This document shows, piece after piece, positions 8,025 through 19,898 of a stretch of 64,000 nt of DNA (its first letter is position 1; every line of letters begins with the position of its first letter). The stretch lies in assembly GCF_013185195.1 (NCBI RefSeq), contig NZ_JAAZWC010000009.1, forward strand, positions 1-64,000. The letters are read 5' to 3'. Source of the stretch: Saccharibacillus qingshengii (GTDB lineage: Bacteria > Bacillota > Bacilli > Paenibacillales > Paenibacillaceae). The position numbers and the translations under genes were made by a program. Under the pieces are notes generated by a model. The model saw only the letters and a program-made list of their open reading frames with translations, did no database searches and had not been told where the DNA came from.

Positions 8025-8474
8025 TTACTCTGCCGCCATACTTGACGTTAAGCTCGCCGCCACGATCTCCGGCAGTTCGGCTTTGTACGCTATGTAAGCT
8101 TCCTTGCTGATCTGGCTGTCGGCCAGCCTCTGTTCCAACTGCTGTTCCAGCTCCCGCACCTGCAGGGCGATCAGCTGCTCTTCGCTGCCTCCGCCGAGTG
8201 CGGCAATTTCGCCCAGCGACAATCCTTCGTACATCCGATTGTACACCTGCTGCTCATCCTGCGCGCCAAGCGCGTACAGGAAAGCGTCTTTGCTGCCGAC
8301 GGTTTCGTCGCTCGAGGCCGGAGGCGTATCGCGATAGACGGCTTCCGCTTCGACTTTGCCGCCGCCGAGGCTGCTGCCGAGCGTGATACCGAGAGCCAGG
8401 GTGCCGACGATCCAGATCCGTTTGAGATTGATACGATGCTTGGCAGGCAGTTCGGATTTTTTTAATGTTTTCAT
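8025..8474 (-). CDS. Small secreted or membrane-anchored protein, function unknown
   Basis: A 149-residue protein with a basic N-terminus and one hydrophobic segment (IWIVGTLALGITLGSSLGG, about residues 21-39) that is either an uncleaved anchor or a signal peptide cut after VEAEA. The rest is a helical domain: QQVYNRMYEGLSLGEIAALGGGSEEQLIALQVRELEQQLEQRLADSQISKEAYIAYKAELPEIV. This xx-YEGLSLGEIA...L-DSQISKEAY pattern resembles the small repeated helical domain of YckD/DUF2680-type secreted proteins of Bacilli; that similarity is by eye only. It ends against a shared terminator and is divergent from the SDR gene at 8705. Confidence 0.75.
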   Translation of the reverse strand: MKTLKKSELPAKHRINLKRIWIVGTLALGITLGSSLGGGKVEAEAVYRDTPPASSDETVGSKDAFLYALGAQDEQQVYNRMYEGLSLGEIAALGGGSEEQLIALQVRELEQQLEQRLADSQISKEAYIAYKAELPEIVAASLTSSMAAE

Positions 8475-8611
8475 GGAGTTGCCTCGCTTTCTTGAATGGG
8501 TTGCGGCATAGATGCCGCTATATGGAAGTCGTCCGTCTATGTGCGGTGTGTGAGGTGTTTGAAGCTTCCGTCTATCCTTACTATAACCGCCGAATATTAA
8601 CCCAAGCTTAA

Positions 8612-9490
<879 letters not shown>

Positions 9491-9521
9491 CGATCGAACA
9501 GTACCGGGTATGAATGAGGGG

Positions 9522-9567
9522 GAAGCGGAAGGGGTCTTGAACAGGGCAGCCCTTCCGCTTCTTTTTA
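9522..9567 (+). terminator. Intrinsic terminator after the SDR gene
   Basis: GAAGCGGAAGGG (9522-9533) pairs with CCCTTCCGCTTC (9550-9561), followed by TTTTTATT. Confidence 0.85.
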
Positions 9568-9595
9568 TTCGCAAACCGCGAAGGAGGAGTAGGCA

Positions 9596-11284
9596 ATGAA
9601 TCCGAAATGGTGGAAAGAAAGCGTCGTTTACGAAATCTATATCAAAAGCTTCATGGACACGAACGGCGACGGGGTCGGCGATCTGGCCGGCATTTTCTCG
9701 AAACTCGACTACCTGCAGGAACTCGGCGTAGATGTGCTGTGGCTGGCTCCGATCTTTGATTCGCCCGATCATGAAGGCGGTTACGATATTCGCGATTACC
9801 GGGCAGTCATGGACAAATTCGGCACGATGGAAGACTTCGAACGGCTGCTGGAAGACGCGCATGCACGCGGCATGAAGATCATGCTGGAGATGCCGCTGAA
9901 CCATACGTCCAACGAACATCCGTGGTTCCGGGAATCGCGTGCCTCCAAGAAGAACGACAAGCGCAACTATTATATCTGGCGCGAAGGCCGCGGTTCCGGG
10001 TTCCCGAACAACTGGGGCTCCTACTTCGGCGGTTCGGTCTGGGAGTTCGAACCGGAAACGGAAGAATACTATATGCATCTGTACAGCCACCGCCAGCCCA
10101 ATCTGAATTGGGAAAACGAGCGGGTGCGCGAAGAAGCGTATCAAATCGTCAAATGGTGGGCGGACAAAGGCGTGGACGGCTTCCATTTCAACTCGATCGC
10201 CCATGTGGTCAAGACCGAAGGGCATGACGATGAAGAGACGGGGAATTCGCAGCATCTGCCGGTCGAGCGGGCCTATCAGATGTTCTCGAGTCTGGACAAA
10301 GTGAACGGAATCGTAAAAAGACTGCATGACGAAATCGGTGCGGAGTACGATATCGTCGCGATCGGCGAAGCGGCGGGGCTCGATCCGGCGCAGACGCTCG
10401 ATTCGATCGGCGACGAGCCGGGCAAAGCGAATATGGTACTCAACTCCGACCATCTGCTGCTCAGCCATTCGTCGCAGGGCATCGGGCGCTGGACGAACAA
10501 ATCGTGGACCCTGCTCGATATCAAGAACGCGATCAGCCATTGGCAGACCGTGCTGCACGGGCAGGGATGGAACGCCAACAATCTGGCGGACCATGACCAG
10601 CCGCGTTCCGTGTGCCGTTTCGGCCATACGGGCGAATACCGCGAGCTGTCCGCGAAGATGCTGGCGACGCTGCTGATGACGCTCGAAGGCACGCCTTTGA
10701 TCTATCAGGGCGAAGAACTCGGCATGACCGGCGGCGTATTCCATACGGCGGAAGACTTCCGCGACGAAGAAACGCTGAACTTCCTGGATCATGCGCGCAA
10801 GAGCGGCATGGACGAAGAAGAAGCGCTCAAGATCGCAAGGCGCAATACGCGCGATGCGGGCCGTACGCCGATGCAGTGGGACGCTTCTGCCGGAGCCGGC
10901 TTTACGACCGGCGAGCCGTGGATGGGCATCGCGCCGGATTACGAACAGGTCAACGCCGAAGCGGCCCTGGCCGATCCGGATTCGGTCTTCCACTACTACA
11001 AGAAACTGATCGAGCTGCGCAAAGTCAGCCGGACCCTGCTCTACGGCGAATACCGCCTGCTGCTGCCGCTCGATACGGACATCTATGCGTTCACGCGCAC
11101 ATTCGAAGACGAGACGCTGATGGTTGTGCTGAATTTCTTCTCCGGCACGCCGACGTTCAAATGTCCGGAACGCCTGTGCGAACGTCCGCGCGAATTCATC
11201 TTCGGCAATTACGAGCCGGGCGTGACGCAGGGAAGCGACTTCGAACTGCGGCCTTACGAGGCGGCGATTTATCGGTTGGGATAG
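9596..11284 (+). CDS. GH13_31 alpha-glucosidase homologue with altered active site (probable pseudoenzyme)
   Basis: A 562-residue protein of oligo-1,6-glucosidase/trehalulose-hydrolase layout: (beta/alpha)8 barrel with domain B, then a C-terminal beta domain. It starts at ATG behind AAGGAGGAG. Most landmarks are present (NGDGVGD, GGYDIRDY, LNHTS, HDQPR with Asp334, Glu258 in GEAAG, ARTPMQW-like RTPMQW). The catalytic nucleophile is not: conserved region II reads VDGFHFNSIAHV with Asn199, where active members have Asp in GFR-x-D-x-IN; the Arg two residues before is His. Region I also differs, with Glu in place of the invariant Asp (LEMPLNHTS instead of D-x-V-x-NH). The codon is a clean AAC. 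Retaining hydrolysis by the standard mechanism should be lost or very low. A binding, regulatory or altered-chemistry role is inferred. The intact homologue at 19899 provides a comparison. Confidence 0.9.
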   Translation: MNPKWWKESVVYEIYIKSFMDTNGDGVGDLAGIFSKLDYLQELGVDVLWLAPIFDSPDHEGGYDIRDYRAVMDKFGTMEDFERLLEDAHARGMKIMLEMPLNHTSNEHPWFRESRASKKNDKRNYYIWREGRGSGFPNNWGSYFGGSVWEFEPETEEYYMHLYSHRQPNLNWENERVREEAYQIVKWWADKGVDGFHFNSIAHVVKTEGHDDEETGNSQHLPVERAYQMFSSLDKVNGIVKRLHDEIGAEYDIVAIGEAAGLDPAQTLDSIGDEPGKANMVLNSDHLLLSHSSQGIGRWTNKSWTLLDIKNAISHWQTVLHGQGWNANNLADHDQPRSVCRFGHTGEYRELSAKMLATLLMTLEGTPLIYQGEELGMTGGVFHTAEDFRDEETLNFLDHARKSGMDEEEALKIARRNTRDAGRTPMQWDASAGAGFTTGEPWMGIAPDYEQVNAEAALADPDSVFHYYKKLIELRKVSRTLLYGEYRLLLPLDTDIYAFTRTFEDETLMVVLNFFSGTPTFKCPERLCERPREFIFGNYEPGVTQGSDFELRPYEAAIYRLG

Positions 11285-11316
11285 AAGCATGCCAGAGATC
11301 GATAGGAATGACAAAC

Positions 11317-11346
11317 AGGGCTGCCCCGAATAGCTGGGGCAGCCCT
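11317..11346. terminator. Hairpin between convergent genes
   Basis: Perfect 11-base stem AGGGCTGCCCC (11317-11327) / GGGGCAGCCCT (11336-11346). No strong T-run follows on the plus strand, so termination may be partial or Rho-assisted. Confidence 0.55.
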
Positions 11347-11369
11347 TGACGTGCGCGTTTCGAATCTTT

Positions 11370-12605
11370 TTACTTGTCCAAGCCCAGCAGGGTACGCCAA
11401 GCGGCTTCGATCTTCTTCGCGCCGGCTTCGGCCGACTGCTGACCGGTCAGGATCTGCACGAGGTTAGGCGTGAAGTCTGTGAACATCTGCGCGCCTTCCG
11501 GAATCAGCGGTCGCGGTTTGGCAGCATCGAGCTGAACTTTGAAGCCCTGCACGATCGGGTCGGACATGAGCTGCTCGTCTTGATAAGCGCTGTTGCGCGA
11601 AGGCAGCGATTTGAGTTCTTTCGTATGCAGAAGCTGCGATTCCGTGCTCGTGAGATACCGAATCAACGCATAGCTTTCTTTTGGGTGCTTGCTGTACTTG
11701 GAGATGACCAGACTGTGGCCTCCCGCCGGCGAGCCGGTATCGCCTTTCGGCCCTGTCGGAATGACCGCGATGCCCAGATTCGAAGCGTCTTTGAACTGGG
11801 CTCCCGCCAGCAGGTCGGAGACTGCCCAAGGACCGTTGATCATAAAGGCCGAACGACCTTCCTTGAAGTCGGACATCATGACGTTGTAACTGTCCGAGAA
11901 ATCCGGATAAGGCTGCGCGGCCCCGTCTACGATCAGATTCCGCATGAATTTCAGCGCTTCGACCGAGGCCGGCTGAGCGATTTCGACCTGCCGATCGTCC
12001 GTCATGGTTCCTCCGCCGAACGCCCAGATATAAGGCAGGGCATAGAAAGAGTTATCGGATACGTAAATGCCGTAGCGATTCGCCGTTTTCAACGCTTTTG
12101 ACATCGTTTTTAATTCTTCCATCGTCTTCGGCGGTTGGGCAAACCCGTTTTCCTGCAGAAGCTTCTTGTTGTACAGGAGCGCCAGAGATTCCATGACCGT
12201 CGGCAGGCCGTACAGATGGCTTTCGAATTCGTCGGAACGAAGCGCCGAAGGCACGAAATCTTTCCGGTCTTCCGCGGAAATCATATTTTCGATCGGATAC
12301 AGCAGCCCCAGGCTTGCCAGTTCGGGTACCCAAGAATTGTCCGAACGGAAAAGGTCCACCGGCTGGTCGCCCAGCAAAGCGGTCTTGAAGCTGTCGGAAG
12401 AAAACGATACGGCTTTCACGTTGACTTTGATATTCGGATTCTCCGACTCGAACATCTTGATTCTGGATTGCACGAGCTCCGCTTCCTTGCCGTCGTAAGA
12501 ACTGTAGAAGGTGAGTTCCACCGGAGCGCTGCCGGAACCTGCGGACAGATTGGAACAAGCGCTGAGCAGCAGCAGGGCTGCCAGCAGAAACGATAATTTT
12601 CTCAT
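11370..12605 (-). CDS. ABC-type sugar-binding lipoprotein (family 1 solute-binding protein)
   Basis: A 411-residue extracellular binding protein with lipobox LSAC (Cys near residue 18), then the MalE-like two-lobe pattern (VELTFYSSYDGKEAELVQSRIKMFESENPNIKV; later AFMINGPWAVSDL and PAGGHSLVISKYSKHPKESYALIRYL). It should bind a mono- or oligosaccharide at the outer face of the membrane. No permease or ATPase gene accompanies it. Instead it is the second gene after the methyl-accepting chemotaxis protein at 12661-14349, 55 bases downstream on the same strand with its own GAGGAG ribosome site. That pairing suggests it delivers ligand to the chemoreceptor or feeds a transporter encoded elsewhere. 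Confidence 0.9.
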   Translation of the reverse strand: MRKLSFLLAALLLLSACSNLSAGSGSAPVELTFYSSYDGKEAELVQSRIKMFESENPNIKVNVKAVSFSSDSFKTALLGDQPVDLFRSDNSWVPELASLGLLYPIENMISAEDRKDFVPSALRSDEFESHLYGLPTVMESLALLYNKKLLQENGFAQPPKTMEELKTMSKALKTANRYGIYVSDNSFYALPYIWAFGGGTMTDDRQVEIAQPASVEALKFMRNLIVDGAAQPYPDFSDSYNVMMSDFKEGRSAFMINGPWAVSDLLAGAQFKDASNLGIAVIPTGPKGDTGSPAGGHSLVISKYSKHPKESYALIRYLTSTESQLLHTKELKSLPSRNSAYQDEQLMSDPIVQGFKVQLDAAKPRPLIPEGAQMFTDFTPNLVQILTGQQSAEAGAKKIEAAWRTLLGLDK

Positions 12606-12660
12606 ATAAAGTCTCCTCGGAATGTTGAAATAGGCGGCTTTGCGGACGAAAGTTCGCCCA

Positions 12661-14349
12661 TCACAAACTGAACTGGCCGATCAGCGACTTCAGCTCGTCC
12701 GACAGATCAGCCAACGAGGTGGCGGAATCGGCGATCTCTTCCATCGAAGCGCGCTGCTGCTCGGTCGAAGCGGCCACGCTTTGCGTGCCCGCGGTCGTTT
12801 CCCGCGAGATATCCGCGATCAGCGAGGTGCCCGACACGGCTTGTTCCGCGTCCGTCAGCATGCTCACGGTAGAGTCGGTCACTTCCCGTACATCCGTTTT
12901 GACTTTTTCGATCATGCCGATAATGTCTTCGAACGAGTCGCCGGCGACTTCGATCAGATCGATGCCTTTGCGAACCTCCTGGGTTCCGTATTCCATCTCC
13001 GTGGCAGCCGAGCCGGTCGCCTGCTGAATGCCCAGAACCAGACCGTGAATCTGGTCGGCGGACAGACGCGACTGTTCGGCGAGCTTGCGGACTTCGTTCG
13101 CCACGATAGAGAATCCGCGGCCCTGTTCGCCGGCGCGGGCGGCCTCGATCGCGGCATTGAGCGCCAGCAGGTTGGTCTGGCTGGAGATCTCTGTAATCAG
13201 CTGCGTGGCTTCGCCGATCTGCGCGACCTGCCGTCTCAGCCCGTCGACCACTTCGCCCAGGCGTTGGTTGCTGTTTTCGATGACTCGCACCTGACGGATC
13301 GCGTTGGTGAGATCGCTTTTTCCCTGCTCGGCGGACGAAAAAGTGGTCTCGACCGTTTCCATCACGGCTTCGCTGTTTCTCGCGATGTTCTGCACTTGAT
13401 TCGAGATCCCCGTAATGACGGACAGGTTATGTTCGACCTGATTGGCTTGACGCTCGGTGCCTTCCGTAATGTTCTGCATCACGTCCGCGATCTGCTTGGT
13501 CGCCGAACTGGTCTGTTCCGCGCCGGCCTGAAGCTGCACGGAAGACGCCGCTACCATATGCGAGACCTGATCGGCACTGCTCAAGACGGAACGCAGCGAG
13601 TCGGTCATCGCGGAGAAAGCCCGGGTCAGATCGGCCAATTCGTCGTTGCCCCGAACCGCCAAAGACGTTTCGCGCAGATCGCCTTTCGTCGCCGAATCGG
13701 CAACCCGGATCAGCGGGCGAATACGGGAGATCAAGTAATTCGACAGCAGGTAAGCGATCAGCACGGACAAGAGTACCGCCAAGCCGACCAGTACGTAGCT
13801 TGCGATCCGTATTTGCAGACGGGCTTCCTGAATTTCCTGTTCGTAACTTTCGATTTTCGCCTGCTGCTCTTCGACGAAAGACAACAGGGAAAACGCCACG
13901 GGATCGAACGACTGCTGCGTGTATTTTTGCTGGGCTTCGGCTTTTTGCCCGCTGTCCGCCAGCGCCATCAAAGCCTGTTTATCCGCGACGGTAGCCGACC
14001 ACAGCGTATTGAACTTTTCGATTTGCTCGATGCCGGCCGGATCGACGGTCGCTTCTTTCAGCCGTTTCAATTCGGTGTCCAGAAAAGAAACCGTCTCGTC
14101 GAAACGCGACTTGAAGCCGCTTTTCAAATGGTCCGGCGCCAGCAGGTAATGCGCGCCTTCGTCGTTGGCGGTTCGCGCGAACAAATTCAGCCGCTGCACG
14201 GTCTCCATCCGTTTATTGGTCGCTTGGATCTCGTCGTTCAACCGGGTAATGCGCTGGTTCATCAAGTTCGTAATGCCGACCGTGGCCACGAAAAGAATGA
14301 TGATTGAAGAAAAACTAAGAAGCAGTCTGTTGCGAAGCGATAACTTCAA
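12661..14349 (-). CDS. Methyl-accepting chemotaxis protein
   Basis: A 562-residue chemoreceptor starting at TTG (14349) with a G-run ribosome site seven bases upstream. Segments: TM1 about residues 9-29, a helical 4HB_MCP-type extracellular sensor to about 185, TM2 about 187-210, HAMP to about 265, and the cytoplasmic coiled-coil signalling domain with the family hairpin signature [19 protein letters not shown]. It would modulate CheA through CheW in response to an extracellular signal. A sigma-D-like promoter lies upstream, consistent with motility control, and the gene is followed by a sugar-binding lipoprotein gene, so the stimulus may be a sugar presented by that protein. Confidence 0.93.
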   Translation of the reverse strand: MKLSLRNRLLLSFSSIIILFVATVGITNLMNQRITRLNDEIQATNKRMETVQRLNLFARTANDEGAHYLLAPDHLKSGFKSRFDETVSFLDTELKRLKEATVDPAGIEQIEKFNTLWSATVADKQALMALADSGQKAEAQQKYTQQSFDPVAFSLLSFVEEQQAKIESYEQEIQEARLQIRIASYVLVGLAVLLSVLIAYLLSNYLISRIRPLIRVADSATKGDLRETSLAVRGNDELADLTRAFSAMTDSLRSVLSSADQVSHMVAASSVQLQAGAEQTSSATKQIADVMQNITEGTERQANQVEHNLSVITGISNQVQNIARNSEAVMETVETTFSSAEQGKSDLTNAIRQVRVIENSNQRLGEVVDGLRRQVAQIGEATQLITEISSQTNLLALNAAIEAARAGEQGRGFSIVANEVRKLAEQSRLSADQIHGLVLGIQQATGSAATEMEYGTQEVRKGIDLIEVAGDSFEDIIGMIEKVKTDVREVTDSTVSMLTDAEQAVSGTSLIADISRETTAGTQSVAASTEQQRASMEEIADSATSLADLSDELKSLIGQFSL

Positions 14350-14414
14350 AATCGAACCCCCCCATTAACTGTATATAGATCAGTATTTGCCGATTAGGCC
14401 AAAGCCCTTCTATA

Positions 14415-14441
14415 GTTATCGGATACTTTTCTGCTATTTTG
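14415..14441 (-). promoter_or_regulatory. Sigma-D (motility) type promoter
   Basis: Read on the minus strand, CAAA (14441-14438), exactly 15 bases, then CCGATAAC (14422-14415). The consensus in Bacillus is TAAA-N15-CCGATAT. It lies 66 bases before the TTG start of the chemoreceptor gene, a class of gene normally under sigma-D. Confidence 0.55.
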
Positions 14442-14446
14442 TATAG

Positions 14447-14460
14447 GGAAAACGTTTGCA
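14447..14460. promoter_or_regulatory. Candidate cre site (CcpA)
   Basis: GGAAAACGTTTGCA matches 12 of 14 positions of TGAAAACGTTTTCA. It is between the divergent chemoreceptor and abfA promoters and could give glucose control to either side. Confidence 0.35.
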
Positions 14461-14498
14461 CATATATTTAATATAAATATTAATGATTCACATAAGAA

Positions 14499-14527
14499 TT
14501 GACTTGTACGGACATGCGTGATACATT
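14499..14527 (+). promoter_or_regulatory. Candidate abfA promoter with AraR-like site
   Basis: TTGACT (14499-14504), 17 bases and TACATT (14522-14527). The spacer contains ACTTGTACGGACATGC, resembling the arabinose repressor (AraR) site ATTTGTACGTACAAAT. The start codon is 240 bases downstream. Confidence 0.4.
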
Positions 14528-14607
14528 GGGTGCGTAAAGGTTCTTCCGCCCGTACAACCGGGTAGCGGCGCAGGAAACGGCCCGTCCGGATTTGCGGTTC
14601 GACAACT

Positions 14608-14709
14608 AGGTTTTGTCAACGTGATAAGTAAGATTGCGTGCCCTCGAACGGACCTGAAGCGTGTACGCTTGAGAGCACGCAATCCTTTGATGAAGAGTTG
14701 ACAAAACCT
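14608..14709. repeat. Palindromic interspersed element, copy A
   Basis: A 102-base element bounded by a perfect 13-base inverted repeat, AGGTTTTGTCAAC (14608-14620) and GTTGACAAAACCT (14697-14709). Inside are nested arms GATTGCGTGC/GCACGCAATC and AGCGT/ACGCT. The ends resemble those of copies B-E (TACCTTGTCAAC type), but the core differs. It sits in the long leader of abfA, ending 60 bases before the start codon, so as RNA it would fold into one long hairpin. Confidence 0.7.
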
Positions 14710-14769
14710 TAAATGTAAGCGTTCTATCGGGATGGGCCTTCATCATATTTTTGCAGAAGGAAAGGATGA

Positions 14770-16302
<1,533 letters not shown>

Positions 16303-16537
16303 TTGCTTGAAGCAGGGTAGGAAGCAGGGAACATGCCGGCAATCGTTTCGGAAAATGCGAAGCGCTGCGGGCATATTCCCGTTGGCCTGCACGGGTAAAT
16401 GTTCTACGGCTCACATTTTCAGATTCCCCGCTTATTTGGCTCGACAGGAGCGGCTGAACTGTTTTTACAAAAAGGAAAAAAGGCACAAAAAGGTACACGT
16501 AGGCGCAAGGCTCTTACACTTGCTCCCATCAAACGAT

Positions 16538-16565
16538 TAAAGGTACGTACAAGTTAACATAATAT
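16538..16565 (+). promoter_or_regulatory. Promoter of the second GH51 gene with AraR-type operator
   Basis: The palindrome GTACGTAC (16543-16550) lies in AAAGGTACGTACAAGT, close to the Bacillus AraR consensus ATTTGTACGTACAAAT. It overlaps the -35 region of a possible promoter whose -10 is TAATAT (16560-16565), 30 bases before the ATG at 16596. A weaker half-site like AAAGGTACACGTAG lies near 16487-16500. Confidence 0.5.
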
Positions 16566-16595
16566 CCTTTAGAGGATCGCCGAGGAGGTTTTTTT

Positions 16596-18080
<1,485 letters not shown>

Positions 18081-18126
18081 ACGGACGATTCAAGCGCGGG
18101 GAATCCAAGGCGTGCGATGCAGCAGG

Positions 18127-18153
18127 AAGGCCGGCGACGAAAGCGCCGGCCTT
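18127..18153 (+). terminator. GC-rich hairpin after the second GH51 gene
   Basis: AAGGCCGGCG (18127-18136) pairs with CGCCGGCCTT (18144-18153). There is no T-run after it, so it may only attenuate transcription into the GH27 gene at 18246. Confidence 0.45.
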
Positions 18154-18245
18154 CGGGCGTTAACGCGCAGCGCCAACGTTTACTCGCTTGATGCGAAAGA
18201 ACGTACGGTGCGAGGGAACCCGCAGCATAGGGAGGAGCGATCGCA

Positions 18246-19547
18246 ATGAAGCACCATGCTTACGCGCAGACACCGCCGCTCGGCTGGAACAGCTGGGACT
18301 GCTACGGCGCGAGCGTCACGGAAGAAGAGGTGCGCGGCAACGCGGACTATATGGCGGAACATCTCAAAGCCCACGGCTGGGAATACGTCGTCGTCGATAT
18401 TCAATGGTACGAACCGGGCGCGTATTCTTCGCGCTACCGGCCGTTCGTGCCGCTCGAAATAGACGAGTATTCCCGTCTGATGCCGGCGGCGAACCGGTTT
18501 CCTTCTGCGGAAGGCGGCAGGGGATTCCGCGAGCTGGCGGACTACGTGCACGGGCTCGGCCTTAAGTTCGGCATCCATATCATGCGCGGCATTCCGCGTC
18601 AGGCGGTGCATGCCGATACGAAGATTCTCGGCACGGACGTCACCGCCCGGCAGATCGCGCATCCCAATTCGATCTGTCCGTGGAACACGGACATGTACGG
18701 CGTCGATCCGGCCCAAGAAGGCGCACAAGCGTATTACGATTCGTTGTTCGCGCTCTATGCGCAGTGGGGCGTCGACTATGTCAAAGTGGATGATATCGCC
18801 GACTCGCGGCTGTACGGCTACCATGAAGGCGAAGTCGAACTGATCCGCCGCGCGATCGACGGATGCGGCCGCGACATGGTGCTGAGCCTGTCGCCGGGAC
18901 CGGCGCACGTGGACCGGGCCGAGCATTTGATCGGGCATGCCAATCTGTGGCGGATGACCGACGATTATTGGGACCATTGGTTCCTGCTGCGCGGCATGTT
19001 CGAGCGCTGCGAAGCGTGGGCGCCGTACGTCGGTCCGGGACATTTCCCGGACTGTGACATGCTGCCGCTCGGACGGATCGGCATTCGCAGCGTCGACGGC
19101 GGGGACGAAGACCGCCTGACGCGCTTTACGAAGGACGAGCAGGTCACGATGATGACCCTGTGGAGCCTGTTCCGCTCGCCGCTCATGTTCGGCGGCGAAC
19201 TGCGCAGCAACGACGAGTGGACCCTGTCGCTGCTCACCAACGACGAAGTGCTGGCCGTCTCGCGGGACGGCCATGAACCGCGCCCGCTGCCGCGGCGCGC
19301 CGGAGATCCGGACGGTGTCCGGATCTGGTTCTCAAGCCGCCCGGATGGCGGCTTGAACGTGGGCCTGTTCAATCTCGGCGACGAACCCGCCGAGATCGTA
19401 TTGGCCCCGGGCGAGATCGTGTCCGCGCCGGATGCGCGCGTCCGCGATCTGTGGGCGCGGCAGGATCTGGCCGCGCCGGAAGGGCTGCTGCGGGCGCAGC
19501 TCCCGCCGCACGGCAGCCGCCTGCTGGCGGTGACGGCGCCGCAGTAG
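18246..19547 (+). CDS. GH27 family glycoside hydrolase (alpha-galactosidase or beta-L-arabinopyranosidase)
   Basis: A 433-residue cytoplasmic protein starting MKHHAYAQTPPLGWNSWDCYGASV, the standard GH27 opening PPLGWNSW. The probable nucleophile is Asp182 (DYVKVDD) and the acid/base Asp240 (WRMTDDYW). Family members remove alpha-galactose; a branch with similar RMTDDYWD text acts on beta-L-arabinopyranose, and the location next to two arabinofuranosidases makes that activity a real option. The C-terminal beta-sandwich domain (about 330-430) is present. Promoter sequence is not obvious; it may be read from the upstream GH51 promoter through the hairpin at 18127. A GGGAGGAGCGATCGC ribosome site precedes the start. 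Confidence 0.88.
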   Translation: MKHHAYAQTPPLGWNSWDCYGASVTEEEVRGNADYMAEHLKAHGWEYVVVDIQWYEPGAYSSRYRPFVPLEIDEYSRLMPAANRFPSAEGGRGFRELADYVHGLGLKFGIHIMRGIPRQAVHADTKILGTDVTARQIAHPNSICPWNTDMYGVDPAQEGAQAYYDSLFALYAQWGVDYVKVDDIADSRLYGYHEGEVELIRRAIDGCGRDMVLSLSPGPAHVDRAEHLIGHANLWRMTDDYWDHWFLLRGMFERCEAWAPYVGPGHFPDCDMLPLGRIGIRSVDGGDEDRLTRFTKDEQVTMMTLWSLFRSPLMFGGELRSNDEWTLSLLTNDEVLAVSRDGHEPRPLPRRAGDPDGVRIWFSSRPDGGLNVGLFNLGDEPAEIVLAPGEIVSAPDARVRDLWARQDLAAPEGLLRAQLPPHGSRLLAVTAPQ

Positions 19548-19898
19548 CGCCGCCGGATATCGCAGCCTTGGCCGCGTGCCTGCTGCGGCGGGACTTCCAA
19601 ACCCGTAGGCCCGCTCTTCCCGCTGCCTACGGCTGCGGCGCGGAATGCCCGAAAGCACAGTTCCAACCTTCCGACCGCCCCCGGGCGGGCGGAAGGCTTT
19701 TTCGTCGTGCTTTTTTTTCTGCGCCACCGCCTTTTTTTATTCAAAATTGTTCGTTTTCCTTTTAAGTGCGAGCCCTGCCGGGTAAATGTTTCACACTGCC
19801 TATATTCTTTTTGAAAGCAGCTTCATATTTTTCCGTAACCTTGGATTCCGATTCACGCCTATACCCACACTCGACACTCAGAAAGGGGAATCCTCCCA
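19548..19898. other. Intergenic between GH27 and GH13 genes
   Basis: Holds the terminator at 19665-19702 and then an AT-richer stretch (19730-19870) that should contain the promoter of the GH13 gene at 19899; no convincing -35/-10 pair was fixed by eye. No gene is visible. Confidence 0.5.
19665..19702 (+). terminator. Intrinsic terminator after the GH27 gene
   Basis: CCTTCCGaCCGCCC (19667-19680) pairs with GGGCGGgCGGAAGG (19683-19696), then CTTTTTC. Confidence 0.75.

Noticed and set aside
14608-14709. Element A as a T-box or other riboswitch in the abfA leader
   Set aside because: It is a simple long palindrome related to the other interspersed copies, without T-box or known riboswitch sequence signatures.
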